From contig BTPG01000004.1 in assembly GCA_036245525.1 (NCBI GenBank), positions 234,374,637 to 234,438,636 on the forward strand: a DNA stretch of 64,000 bases, given 5' to 3'. The translations under genes and the position numbers were made by a program. The notes under the pieces were generated by a model that was not told the origin of the DNA, ran no database searches, and saw nothing but the letters and a program-made list of their open reading frames with translations. Positions 11,892 to 26,852 of this stretch are shown piece after piece (position 1 is the first letter of the stretch; the number at the start of each line of letters is the position of its first letter). Source of the stretch: Semisulcospira habei (taxonomy: Eukaryota > Mollusca > Gastropoda > Semisulcospiridae).

Positions 11892-12288
11892 ACCCAACCC
11901 TTCTGCCCTAGGGGACTTGGGTGGGGTTAACTACTTTTTAGTTCCCAGGGTCATCCTGGTCAGTCCCACAGGGTGGGGTTTTCCCCTCTATTCTGGGGCA
12001 TGTGTTTCTGTCTACCCTTGATCCATTCACCTGTATTTTCCTTTTTTAAATTCTCCCTACTGTCTGCACTGCCTGTAGCTCTTGATATTGGATGTGTGTT
12101 GCTAAATGGTCTTAGATTTATTTAGGCCCCGTGTCGTAGGCTTGTTTGATGTATTTGACCGGCTGGCGACATACATTCAGTATTCGTTGTTTGTTTGTTT
12201 GTTTTTTTTTCACAAGCAGTGCAGGCACGTCCTGAGAAAGGCTTGTTGCTGTCGGGACGTTAAGCAATGTACAATCAATCAATCAATC
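11892..12288 (+). mobile_element. SINE-like retroelement ending in (AATC)n, copy 2
   Basis: Same family as 9183-9574, inserted just upstream of the mariner transposase start. The flanks CCTTGCGATTCTA (11880-11892) and CCTTGCGAGTCTA (12289-12301) form a 13-bp target-site duplication with one mismatch. Confidence 0.85.
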
Positions 12289-12419
12289 CTTGCGAGTCTA
12301 AAAACCTGACAAGTAAGAAACAAAATATTTCATGACGTAAATGATATAATCATTTATCATTGCGACAATTTTCAGGTATTTTTATCAAAAACTTCACCTG
12401 AAATACACAAAATGGCATT

Positions 12420-14849
12420 GAAAAGAAAAGGGGAGACTGCCAGTGCTAATATTTTAGGAAGGTTACAAAGTAAAGTAGATTATAGCACTGTCAGGGGAGA
12501 GAAATGTGCATGATCGACCAGTGATCATAGATCTACTGTGGCCAAAGCACAAAAAAAAAAAGAGATAGGAAAGAGAGGGGGCGCTAAAAAAGTGACTGAA
12601 AGCAATGCATATGGAAGCCCCCCCGAAGGGGGGCGTATCACATATCCCACTGTTCCAGTCACTCAGTGCATGGAAATTTAAATCTAGGTCCCCCCGAGGG
12701 GGGTCCAGATATTTAGCCGGTGTGGACAGCTGTTTCGGTCTTGGCGACCTCCTCAGCACACCATCGGCGATACTGGAGGAGGCAGGAATTTCTGCCCACC
12801 TGCAAAGACAACCACATTTTACTGTGGTGTCTGCAAGGGCATACATTCCATGCCACCACCTAGAGCCAAATTTCCATGCACCCTAAAAGAGAACCTACCA
12901 AAAGGGGGGAAGGGGTTGCAGTCGATATTGTAGTAGTAAATGAAAAGAAAAGGGGAGACTGCCAGTGCTAATATTTTAGGAAGGTTACAAAGTAAAGTAG
13001 ATTATAGCACTGTCAGGGGAGAGAAATGTGCATGATCGACCAGTGATCATAGATCTACTGTGGCCAAAGCACAAAAAAAAAAGAGATAGGAAAGAGAGGG
13101 GGCGCTAAAAAAGTGACTGAAAGCAATGCATATGGAAGCCCCCCCGAAGGGGGGCGTATCACATATCCCACTGTTCCAGTCACTCAGTGCATGGAAATTT
13201 AAATCTAGGTCCCCCCGAGGGGGGTCCAGATATTTAGCCGGTGTGGACAGCTGTTTCGGTCTTGGCGACCTCCTCAGCACACCATCGGCGATACTGGAGG
13301 AGGCAGGAATTTCTGCCCACCTGCAAAGACAACCACATTTTACTGTGGTGTCTGCAAGGGCATACATTCCATGCCACCACCTAGAGCCAAATTTCCATGC
13401 ACCCTAAAAGAGAACCTACCAAAAGGGGGGAAGGGGTTGCAGTCGATATTGTAGTAGTGAATGAAAAGAAAAGGGGAGACTGCCAGTGCTAATATTTTAG
13501 GAAGGTTACAAAGTAAAGTAGATTATAGCACTGTCAGGGGAGAGAAATGTGCATGATCGACCAGTGATCATAGATCTACTGTGGCCAAAGCACAAAAAAA
13601 AAAAGAGATAGGAAAGAGAGGGGCGCTAAAAAAGTGACTGAAAGCTGACATTCCATATGCATTGCTTTCAGTCACTTTTTTAGTGCCCCCTCTCTTTCCT
13701 ATCTCTTTTTTGTTGTGCTTTGGCCACAGTAGATCTATGATCACTGGTCGATCATGCACATTTCTCTCCCCTGACAGTGCTATAATCTACTTTACTTTGT
13801 AACCTTCCTAAAATATTAGCACTGGCAGTCTCCCCTTTTCTTTTCATTTACTACTACAATATCGACTGCAACCCCTTCCCCCCTTTTGGTAGGTTCTCTT
13901 TTAGGGTGCATGGAAATTTGGCTCTAGGTGGTGGCATGGAATGTATGCCCTTGCAGACACCACAGTAAAATGTGGTTGTCTTTGCAGGTGGGCAGAAATT
14001 CCTGCCTCCTCCAGTATCGCCGATGGTGTGCTGAGGAGGTCGCCAAGACCGAAACAGCTGTCCACACCGGCTAAATATCTGGACCCCCCTCGGGGGGACC
14101 TAGATTTAAATTTCCATGCACTGAGTGACTGGAACAGTGGGATATGTGATACGCCCCCCTTCGGGGGGGCTTCCATATGCATTGCTTTCAGTCACTTTTT
14201 TAGCGCCCCCTCTCTTTCCTATCTCTTTTTTTTTTGTGCTTTGGCCACAGTAGATCTATGATCACTGGTCGATCATGCACATTTCTCTCCCCTGACAGTG
14301 CTATAATCTACTTTACTTTGTAACCTTCCTAAAATATTAGCACTGGCAGTCTCCCCTTTTCTTTTCATTTACTACTACAATATCGACTGCAACCCCTTCC
14401 CCCCTTTTGGTAGGTTCTCTTTTAGGGTGCATGGAAATTTGGCTCTAGGTGGTGGCATGGAATGTATGCCCTTGCAGACACCACAGTAAAATGTGGTTGT
14501 CTTTGCAGGTGGGCAGAAATTCCTGCCTCCTCCAGTATCGCCGATGGTGTGCTGAGGAGGTCGCCAAGACCGAAACAGCTGTCCACACCGGCTAAATATC
14601 TGGACCCCCCCTCGGGGGGACCTAGATTTAAATTTCCATGCACTGAGTGACTGGAACAGTGGGATATGTGATACGCCCCCCTTCGGGGGGGCTTCCATAT
14701 GCATTGCTTTCAGTCACTTTTTTAGCGCCCCCTCTCTTTCCTATCTCTTTTTTTTTTGTGCTTTGGCCACAGTAGATCTATGATCACTGGTCGATCATGC
14801 ACATTTCTATCCCCTGACAGTGCTATAATCTACTTTACTTTGTAACCTT
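12420..14849. mobile_element. 2.4-kb fold-back block of 521-bp units
   Basis: Units starting GAAAAGAAAAGGGGAGACTG begin at 12420, 12942 and 13463 in plus orientation. The third is cut at about 13645, where the sequence flips and the same unit follows in inverted orientation: one partial, one full and one slightly truncated copy. The whole block is bracketed by identical 14-bp direct repeats CACAAAATGGCATT (12406-12419 and 14850-14863), as expected of a single insertion. Each unit carries internal palindromes such as CCCCCCCGAAGGGGGG and CCCCCCGAGGGGGG. A 93-codon frame beginning MHMEAPPKGG is open in four copies (two per orientation) and as a truncated or shifted version in one more. I do not recognise the protein, and recent duplication alone can explain its conservation. 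Confidence 0.8.
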
Positions 14850-15018
14850 CACAAAATGGCATTACTTTTTAACTCACCCTCGCATCCTAATTTAGTCGAC
14901 TAATCGCAAGGGTCACGGGGGTTTAACAGATATCTGAAAACTGATTAAATCTTGAGAAGTAAAATGGATTTTGTAAGTGCAAAAGACATCCCTTATTGTC
15001 GGACATGTGTGGATCAGT

Positions 15019-16270
15019 CGATACACGTGAGCCATAACCAAACTGAGAGGGCCACTTAGGGAAGCTTTCACACGATACACGTGAGTCATAACCAAACTGA
15101 GAGGGCCACTTAGGGCAGCTTTCACACGATACACGTGAGTCATAACTAAACTGAGAGGGCCACTTAGGGCCCTACCGGCATCTTTCACACGATACACGTG
15201 AGTCATAACCAAACTGAGAGGGCCACTTAGGGCAGTTTTCACACGATACACGTGAGTCATAACCAAACTGAGAGGGCCACTTAGGGCAGTTTTCACACGA
15301 TGCACGTGAGTCATAACCAAACTGAGAGGGCCACTTAGGGCAGCTTTCACACGATACACGTGAGTCATAACTAAACTGAGAGGGCCACTTAGGGCCCTAC
15401 CGGCATCTTTCACACGATACATGTGAGTCATAACCAAACTGAGAGGGCCACTTAGGGCAGTTTTCACACGATACACGTGAGTCAGAACCAAACTGAGAGG
15501 GCCACTTAGGGCAGCTTTCACACGATACACGTGAGTCATAACCAAACTGAGAGGGCCACTTAGGGCAGCTTTCACACGATACACGTGAGTCATAACCAAA
15601 CTGAGAGGGCAACTTAGTGCCCTACCGGCATCTTTCACACGATACACGTGAGCCATAACCAGACTGAGAGGGCCACTTAGGGCCCTACCGGCATCTTTCA
15701 CACGATACACGTGAGGCATAACCAAACTGAGAGGGCCACTTAGGGCCCTACCGGCAGCTTTCCCACGATACACCTGAGTCATAACAAAACTGAGAGGGCC
15801 ACTTAGGGCCCTACCGGCAGCTTTCTCACGATACACGTGAGTCATTACCAAACTGAGAGGGCCACTTAGGGCCCTACCGGCATCTTTCACACGATACACG
15901 TGAGCCATAACCAAACTGAGAGGGCCACTTAGGGCCCTACCGGCAACTTTCCCACGATACACGTGAGTCATAACCAAACTGAGAGGGCCACTTAGGGCCC
16001 TACCGGCAGCTTTCCCACGATACACGTGAGTCATAACCAAACTGAGAGGGCCACTTAGGGCCCTACCGGCAGCTTTCACACGATACACGTAAGCCATAAC
16101 AAAACTGAGAGGGCCACTTAGGGCTCTACCGGCAGCTTTCACACAATACACGTGAGTCATAAACTGAGAGGGCCACTTAGGGCCCTATCGGCAGCTTTCA
16201 CACAATACACGTGAGTCATAACCAAACTGAGAGGGCCACTTAGGGCCCTACCGGCAGCTTTCACACGAAA
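15019..16270. repeat. 63/54-bp minisatellite, about 21 copies
   Basis: The unit contains CGATACACGTGAGTCATAAC and CTGAGAGGGCCACTTAGGG. Long units (63 bp) carry an extra CCCTACCGG that short units (54 bp) lack, and the two kinds are interspersed. Both lengths are multiples of three, so the minus strand stays open for 415 codons (14913-16160) with an 18- or 21-residue repeat containing GPLSLVMTHVYRVKAA. No start context, signal peptide or flanking exon supports translation. Confidence 0.93.
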
Positions 16271-16312
16271 GGTTGAAGTTAGACTGACATTTTTTTTCTT
16301 GTCCAAATTTGT

Positions 16313-16500
16313 TTAACTCATTCTAACCCACACCGAAATCCCCAAATTTTGCCGTTGTCCTCTGAAGACTGCATTGCAGTGCAGGACACAGACCGATCAT
16401 GATAGTGCAGGGGTGATGTCAGAATAGCTTGGCGCCTATAGGCGCCAAGCTATTTTGGCGTCACCCTTGAACTATCATGGTCGATCCTTGTCTTGCTTAA
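16313..16500. mobile_element. TTAA hairpin MITE, right end degraded
   Basis: Starts TTAACTCATTCTAACCCACA and contains a long palindrome at 16391-16486 centred on GGCGCCTATAGGCGCC, with arms containing AGAATAGCTTGGCGCC and GGCGCCAAGCTATT. The left end and core match the element at 31845-32061. The expected inverted right terminus is not recognisable. Confidence 0.7.
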
Positions 16501-17232
16501 ATTGCTGAATTGTTTGGGTTCGTTTTCGGTTTTGTCTAAATGAACCCTAACTAGACCTGTGAGTAGCGTTTCATAACCATCTGATACAAAAGTGTATATT
16601 GAACAGTCACGGCGGTGGTGGGCCTTCAAAGCTTTTTCATCATTTGGTTGAAATTTCCCCAAGATTATCATGAATGTGGCCATACCACATTTCTAGGATT
16701 TTAGAATCCCAATAACATAATACCTTACAGACATTAGGTCGTTTGGAGGCACTTTGCATAAATAAATATTAAATGAGAGATGTGCATAACTTTACTACAA
16801 GCATTGTATTCGGTTTTGTGAGTTTATGTACACATCATTATAATATGCAATATTTTTGTTGTGGATGAGATGACATCATTTTTTTTACAGTACTGTATTA
16901 GTTATCATGAGTTCCACACAAGGTCTACACACTGATGCAGTTTGTGACTAAAAAATCCAAACCTTTGTTTAATCATGGAAAATTGGCCCAAAACTAGTCA
17001 GTTTGTTGTGACATTGTGTATTCGGCCAGCTGTTCACCGTTTTTCAGCATATCCCCCCCCCCCACACACACACACACACACACAGAAATCAATAACGGAA
17101 GTGCATTAATATAGTGTAGCTGTTGTGCTGGTATGATTTTGTTTTGTTTTCCTTTAATTTGGATGCCATTTAAAGCGTGTTCCTTGCAATGTCATGGTGT
17201 GAAGTTATGTACTCCAGGACCTCATTCATCAT
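16501..17232. other. AT-rich intergenic sequence
   Basis: No gene recognised. Contains a short C run followed by (AC)n at about 17053-17084. Confidence 0.5.
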
Positions 17233-17929
17233 TTCTGACAAGTGTATCAAGATGTCTGACCAGTGTATTACGATGTCTGACCAGTGTATCAGGATGTCTG
17301 ACCAGTGTATTAGGATGTCTGACCAGTGCCGTATTAGGATGTCTGACCAGTGTATCAGAATGTCTGACCAGTGTATTAGGATGTCTGACCAGTGTATCAG
17401 AATGTCTGACCAGTGTATTAGGATGTCTGACCAGTGTATCAGGATGTCTGACCAAGGTATTAGGATGTCTGACCAGTGCCGTATTAGGATGTCTGACCAA
17501 TGTATCAGGATGTCTGACCAGTGTATTAGATTGTCTGACCAGTGTATTAGGATGTCTGACCAGTGTATTAGGATGTCTGACCAATGTATCAGGATGTCTG
17601 ACCAGTGTATCAGGATGTCTGACTAGTGTATCATGATGTCTGACCAGTGTATTAGGATGTCTGACCAATGTATCAGGATGTCTGATCAGTGTATTAGGAT
17701 GTCTGACCAGTGTATCAGGATGTCTGACCAGTGTATTAGGATGTCTGACCAGTGTATCAGGATGTCTGACCAGTGTATCAGGCTGTCTCACCAGTGTATC
17801 GGGATGTCTGACCAGTGTATTAGGATGTCTGACCAGTGTATTAAGATGTCTGACCAGTGTATTAGGCTGTCTGACCAGTGTATCGGGATGTCTGACCAGT
17901 GTATTAGGATGTCTGACCAGTGTATCATG
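17233..17929. repeat. 21-bp minisatellite, left part (about 33 copies)
   Basis: The unit is close to GATGTCTGACCAGTGTATTAG with ATTAG/ATCAG variation and rare one-base changes. Because 21 is divisible by three, several frames on both strands stay open as seven-residue repeats such as MSDQCIR and CLTSVLG. A few units are extended by CC to CAGTGCCGTATTAG, which shifts the frame. Confidence 0.96.
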
Positions 17930-18800
17930 CTGGAAACCCTCCACGACCACCATACTTCAATCTCTTTTGGTGGCAGATCCCTGTGCAATCTTCGATTCGC
18001 AGACGACATTGACCTCATGGCAGGCAGCAATAGTGAGCTTCAAAACCTGACAGACAAACTTTCAAGTAGCGCAGGGTCTTATGGCATGGAGATCAGTACG
18101 GATAAAAGCAAAGTGATGATCAACACCACAAGCGACAGCAGCAGCAACATCCACATGAACGGCCAGAAGCTAGAAGAGGTCAATAGCTTCAAGTACTTGG
18201 GAGCCACCCTGTCCAAAGACGGTAGTTGCATAGCAGAGATCCGTATCAGGATAGGTACAGCAACATCCGCAATGGCCAGGCTGGACAGGATCTGGCGAAG
18301 TAACTCCATCAGCTTCACCATCAAATACAGGCTTTACAAGTCCCTCGTAGTGTCTCTTCTACTCTACGGCTGCGAGACTGGACACTGCTTGTAGACTCGG
18401 AAAAGAAAATCCAGGCCTTTGAGAACAAGTGCCTGAGAAAGTTGCTCCGCACCTCGTACCGCGAGCACAAGACCAACGAATATGTACGGAGCATCGTCAC
18501 TTCCCTGGTGGGCCCACATGAACCCCTTCTGGCAACCGTGAAACGGCGCAAGCTTGCTTGGTTTGGCCACGTGACCCGACACAACACCTTGTCCAAGACT
18601 ATCCTCCAAGGCACTCTCGAAGGAAGTCGCCGGCGAGGTCGTCAGAGAAAGAGTTGGGTCGCAAACATAAAAGAATGGACCGAACTCTATATGCCAGACT
18701 TGCTTGCCACCGCCCAAAATAGAACTCAGTGGAGAGCACTGTCTGTTGCTGCTGCCTTTCAGTCCCCCCCAACGCCCAGTTCGGACAAGGGACTGATGAT
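17930..18800 (+). pseudogene. non-LTR reverse transcriptase fragment (C-terminal half)
   Basis: It starts near MLETLHDHHTSISFGGR and holds the catalytic NLRFADDIDLMAG box, then VNSFKYLGATLSKDG and SLLLYGCET. A one-base loss at about 18375 shifts the frame, after which the ORF continues with AFENKCLRKLLR, LAWFGHVTRH and QRKSWVANIKEW. The 3' end, CTGATGATAATG, looks like a degenerate simple-repeat tail. The fragment lies inside the 21-bp minisatellite, which resumes at 18803. It lacks the endonuclease and N-terminal RT motifs and is dead. Confidence 0.88.
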
Positions 18801-18802
18801 AA

Positions 18803-19679
18803 TGACCAGTGTATTAGGATGTCTGACCAGTGTATCAGAATGTCTGACCAGTGTATTAGGATGTCTGACCAGTGTATCAGGATGTTTGACCAGTGTATTA
18901 GGATGACTGACCAGTGTATCAGGATGTCTGACCAGTGTATTAGGATGTCTGACCAGTGTATCAGGATGTCTAACCAGTGTATTAGGATGTCTGACCAGTG
19001 TATCAGGATGTGTGACCAGTGTCTGACCAGTGTATCAGGATGTCTGACCAGTGTATCAGGATGTCTGACCAGTGTATTAGTGTATTAGGATGTCTGACCA
19101 TTGTATTAGGATGTCTGACCATTGTATTAGGATGTCTGACCAGTGTATCAGGATGTCTGACCAGTGTATTAGAATGCCTGACCAGTGTATTAGGATGTCT
19201 GACCAGTGTATCAGGATGTCTGACCAGTGTATCAGGATGTCTGACAAGTGTATTAGGATGTCTGACCAGTGTATTAGGCTGTCTGACCAGTGTATTGAAA
19301 TGGCTGACCAGTGTATTAGGATGTCTAACCAGTGTATTAGGATGTCTGACCAGTGTATCAGGATGTCTGACCAATGTATCAGGATGTCTGACCAGTGTAT
19401 TAGGATGTCTGACCAGTGTATCAGGATGTCTGACCAGTGTATCAGGATGTCTGACCAGTGTATCAGGATGTCTGACCAATGTATCAGGATGTCTGACCAA
19501 TGTATCAGGATGTCTGACCAATGTATTAGGATGTCTGACCAGTGTATTAGGATGTCTGACCAGTGTATCAGGATGTCTGACCAATGTATTAGGATGTCTG
19601 ACCAGTGTATCAGGATGTCTGACCAATGTATTAGGATGTCTGACCAGTGTATTAGGATGTCTGACCAATGTATTAGGAC
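18803..19679. repeat. 21-bp minisatellite, right part (about 42 copies)
   Basis: Same unit and orientation as 17233-17929. One copy is partly deleted near 19015-19025 and another near 19080, which changes the open frame. Confidence 0.96.
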
Positions 19680-19760
19680 GTTCTTTCATTGCTGTGCGAC
19701 GGTGGTTCAGCCACTGCAAGCTGACACAACAACTTCCACTGCATCAACAGAAGAAATCCG

Positions 19761-20452
19761 GTGCAGTGTCTGTCCAGCGTCTGTCCAGTGTTTGTGCAGT
19801 GTCTGTCCAGCGTCTGTCCAGTGTTTGTGCAGCGTCTGTCCAGCGTCTGTCCAGTGTCTGTCCAGCGTCTGTCCAGCGTCTGTCCAGTGTTTGTGCAGTG
19901 TCTGTCCAGCGTCTGTCCAGTGTTTGTGCAGCGTCTGTCCAGTGTTTGTGCAGTGTCTGTCCAGTGTTTGTGCAGCGTTTGTCCAGTGTTTGTCCAGCGT
20001 CTGTCCAGTGTTTGTCCAGCGTCTGTCCAGTGTTTGTGCAGCGTCTGTCCAGTGTTTGTGCAGTGTCTGTCCAGTGTCTGTCCAGCGTCTGTCCAGTGTT
20101 TGTGCAGCGTCTGTCCAGTGTTTGTGCAGTGTCTGTCCAGTGTCTGTCCAGCGTCTGTCCAGTGTTTGTGCAGCGTCTGTCCAGTGTTTGTGCAGTGTCT
20201 GTCCAGTGTCTGTCCAGCGTCTGTCCTGCGTCTGTCCAGTGTTTGTCCAGCGTCTGTCCAGCGTCTGTCCAGTGTTTGTCCAGTGTTTGTCCAGTGTTTG
20301 TCCAGTGTCTGTCCAGTGTTTGTCCAGTGTTTGTCCAGTGTTTGTCCAGCGTCTGTCCAGCGTCTGTCCAGTGTCTGTCCAGCGTCTGTCCAGTGTTTGT
20401 CCAGCGTCTGTCCAGTGTTTGTCCAGCGTCTGTCCAGTGTTTGTCCAGTGTC
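19761..20452. repeat. 11-bp minisatellite, about 63 copies
   Basis: The unit is GTYTGTSCAGY, with TCC/TGC and AGC/AGT variants. Since 11 is not a multiple of three, all three forward frames cycle through the same peptide with an 11-residue period and all stay open, as does one reverse frame. This is a clear example of open frames without coding meaning. Confidence 0.95.
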
Positions 20453-20471
20453 TGTGAGCCGACCTTTGACA

Positions 20472-20628
20472 TTAACCCATACAGTGCCAGGAGCGGCAGC
20501 TGCAATCTTCCCAGGAGCGTGGATTCAAGAGGAATAGATCCTCATAAGCCCCTGCAATGCCACTCACGAGGACCTATGTCTCTTGCAGTTGGGTGGTGGT
20601 GACACGTTCTCGGCAGTCAAGGGGTTAG
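20472..20628. mobile_element. TTAA hairpin MITE (type with CTCTTGCAG arm)
   Basis: The left end is TTAACCCATACAGTGCCAGG. The right end CTCGGCAGTCAAGGGGTTAG is its diverged inverse. Internal arms TCCTCATAAG and CTCACGAGGA are also inverse to each other. The segment ACCTATGTCTCTTGCAG recurs at about 36357 and, slightly changed, at about 29435, marking a family. No ORF. Confidence 0.6.
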
Positions 20629-24783
<4,155 letters not shown>

Positions 24784-24905
24784 ATTAACCCCTTGGCTTC
24801 TCGGTAGCGCTTTTTGTCGCGATGATTCCTGCCGGAGACCAACCGCTAACCCCTTCCCGTCAGAATCATTGCAACAAAAACCCGCTATAGGCTGCTAAAG
24901 GGTTG
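24784..24905. mobile_element. small TTAA hairpin MITE
   Basis: Begins TTAACCCCTTGGC and ends GCTAAAGGGTTGA. The two halves are about 70% inverse-complementary by eye, for example CTTTTTGTCGCGATGATTC against GAATCATTGCAACAAAAAC. Confidence 0.5.
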
Positions 24906-25327
24906 ATTTCACTGAACTCGGTTTTCGGTACGTGATGATTTTACACACATTCACTGAAACAATTTGGTTGAAACGAGCATGCAAGAAAGAGAAACACAAC
25001 TTGAATGGATGAGCGTAGAACAGTTTTTTTAAACAAAGAAAGAAACATGCTTTGAAAGGAAGAGCATAAAATAGTTTACATAGTGAACTGTTTTATGCTT
25101 GTCTTTTCAAAGCATGCTAATTTCCCTGATGGTTATTTCTGCGCATTCTACACGAGTGGCGGTCATCTTTTGGGTCTGGTCTTTCAACACCTTCAACTAC
25201 AGTCCAATCTGGATCTAACACCTGGGGACCCCAATGATCTCAATGTCACATTCAAAGTTTGTCATAAGGGAAGTAACTTGTTGGTGACATCGACTTGTGC
25301 TTTATCTAACCTTGTTCTAGGACAAAT

Positions 25328-26852
25328 CGACTGAGTTTGTAACGAGTTGAATGTCTTTTTACACAACTGTGATACTGGAGAAATCGACTGAATTTGTAAC
25401 GAGTTGAATGTCTTTTTACACAACTGTGATACTGGAGAAATCGACTGAATTTGTAACGAGTTGAATGTCTTTTTACACAACTGTGATACTGGAGAAGTCG
25501 ACTGAATTTGTAACGAGTTGAATGTCTTTTTACACAACTGTGATACTGGAGAAATCGACTGAATTTGTAACGAGTTGAATGTCTTTTTACACAACTGTGA
25601 TACTGGAGAAGTGGACTGAATTTGTAACGAGTTGAATGTCATTTTACACAACTGTGATACTGGAGAAATCGACTGAATTTGTAACGAGTTGAATGTCTTT
25701 TTACACAACTGTGATACTGGAGAAATCGACTGAATTTGTAACGAGTTGAATGTCTTTTTACACAACTGTGATACTGGAGAAGTCGACTGAATTTGTAACG
25801 AGTTGAATGTCTTTTTACACAACTGTGATACTGGAGAAATCGACTGAATTTGTAACGAGTTGAATGTCTTTTACACAACTGTGATACTGGAGAAGTCGAC
25901 TGAATTTGTAACGAGTTGAATGTCTTTTACACAACTGTGATACTGGAGAAATCGACTGAATTTGTAACGAGTTGAATGTCTTTTACACAACTGTGATACT
26001 GGAGAAATCGACTGAATTTGTAACGAGTTGAATGTCTTTTACACAACTGTGATACTGGAGAAGTCGACTGAATTTGTAACGAGTTGAATGTCTTTTACAC
26101 AACTGTGATACTGGAGAAATCGACAATTTGTAACGAGTTGAATGTCTTTTTACACAACTGTGATACTGGAGAAATCGACTGAATTTGTAACGAGTTGAAT
26201 GTCTTTTTACACAACTGTGATACTGGAGAAGTCGGCTGAATTTGTAACGAGTTGAATGTCTTTTTACACAACTGTGATACTGGAGAAATCGACTGAATTT
26301 GTAACGAGTTGAATGTCTTTTACACAACTGTGATACTGGAGAAGTCGGCTGAATTTGTAACGAGTTGAATGTCTTTTTACACAACTGTGATACTGGAGAA
26401 GTCGACTGAATTTGTAACGAGTTGAATGTCTTTTACACAACTGTGATACTGGAGAAGTCGACTGAATTTGTAACGAGTTGAATGTCTTTTTACACAACTG
26501 TGATACTGGAGAAGTCGACTGAATTTGTAACGAGTTGAATGTCTTTTTACACAACTGTGATACTGGAGAAATCGACTGAATTTGTAACGAGTTGAATGTC
26601 TTTTTACACAACTGTGATACTGGAGAAGTCGGCTGAATTTGTAACGAGTTGAATGTCTTTTTACACACCTGTGATACTGGAGAAGTCGACTGAATTTGTA
26701 ATGAGCTGAATGTCTTTTTACACAACTGTGATACTGGAGAAATCGACTGAATTTGTAACGAGTTGAATGTCTTTTACACAACTGTGATACTGGAGAAGTC
26801 GACTGAATTTGTAACGAGTTGAATGTCTTTTTACACAACTGTGATACTGGAA
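25328..26852. repeat. 57/56-bp minisatellite, about 27 copies
   Basis: The unit contains TTTGTAACGAGTTGAATGTC and ACACAACTGTGATACTGG. Length switches between 57 and 56 bp according to five or four T before ACACAAC, and one copy lacks CTG near 26125. The mixture of lengths breaks reading frames repeatedly, arguing against a coding role. Confidence 0.96.

Larger units (their letters stand above)
11143..14886 (-). mobile_element. mariner element, internally deleted and twice invaded
   Basis: The left end reads CGAGGGTGAGTAAAAAATTA and the right end is its approximate inverse, with ACTCACCCTCG at about 14875. Both are followed inward by AATGCCATTT or its complement. Inside are a transposase remnant on the minus strand, a SINE-like element (11892-12288) and a fold-back block (12420-14849). 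The left flank ends in TA as expected for Tc1/mariner insertion; the right flank reads CA, so one site has probably mutated. The host DNA on both sides looks like the dispersed repeat at 9984-11143. Confidence 0.75.

Noticed and set aside
12605..14704. 93-codon frame repeated in the fold-back block as a conserved gene family
   Set aside because: The units are near-identical over their whole length, including noncoding parts, so frame conservation is explained by recent duplication. No domain was recognised.
19003..20602. Open frames of 240-527 codons across the 21- and 11-bp minisatellites
   Set aside because: Several frames on both strands are open at once, which reflects stop-free repeat units, not coding.
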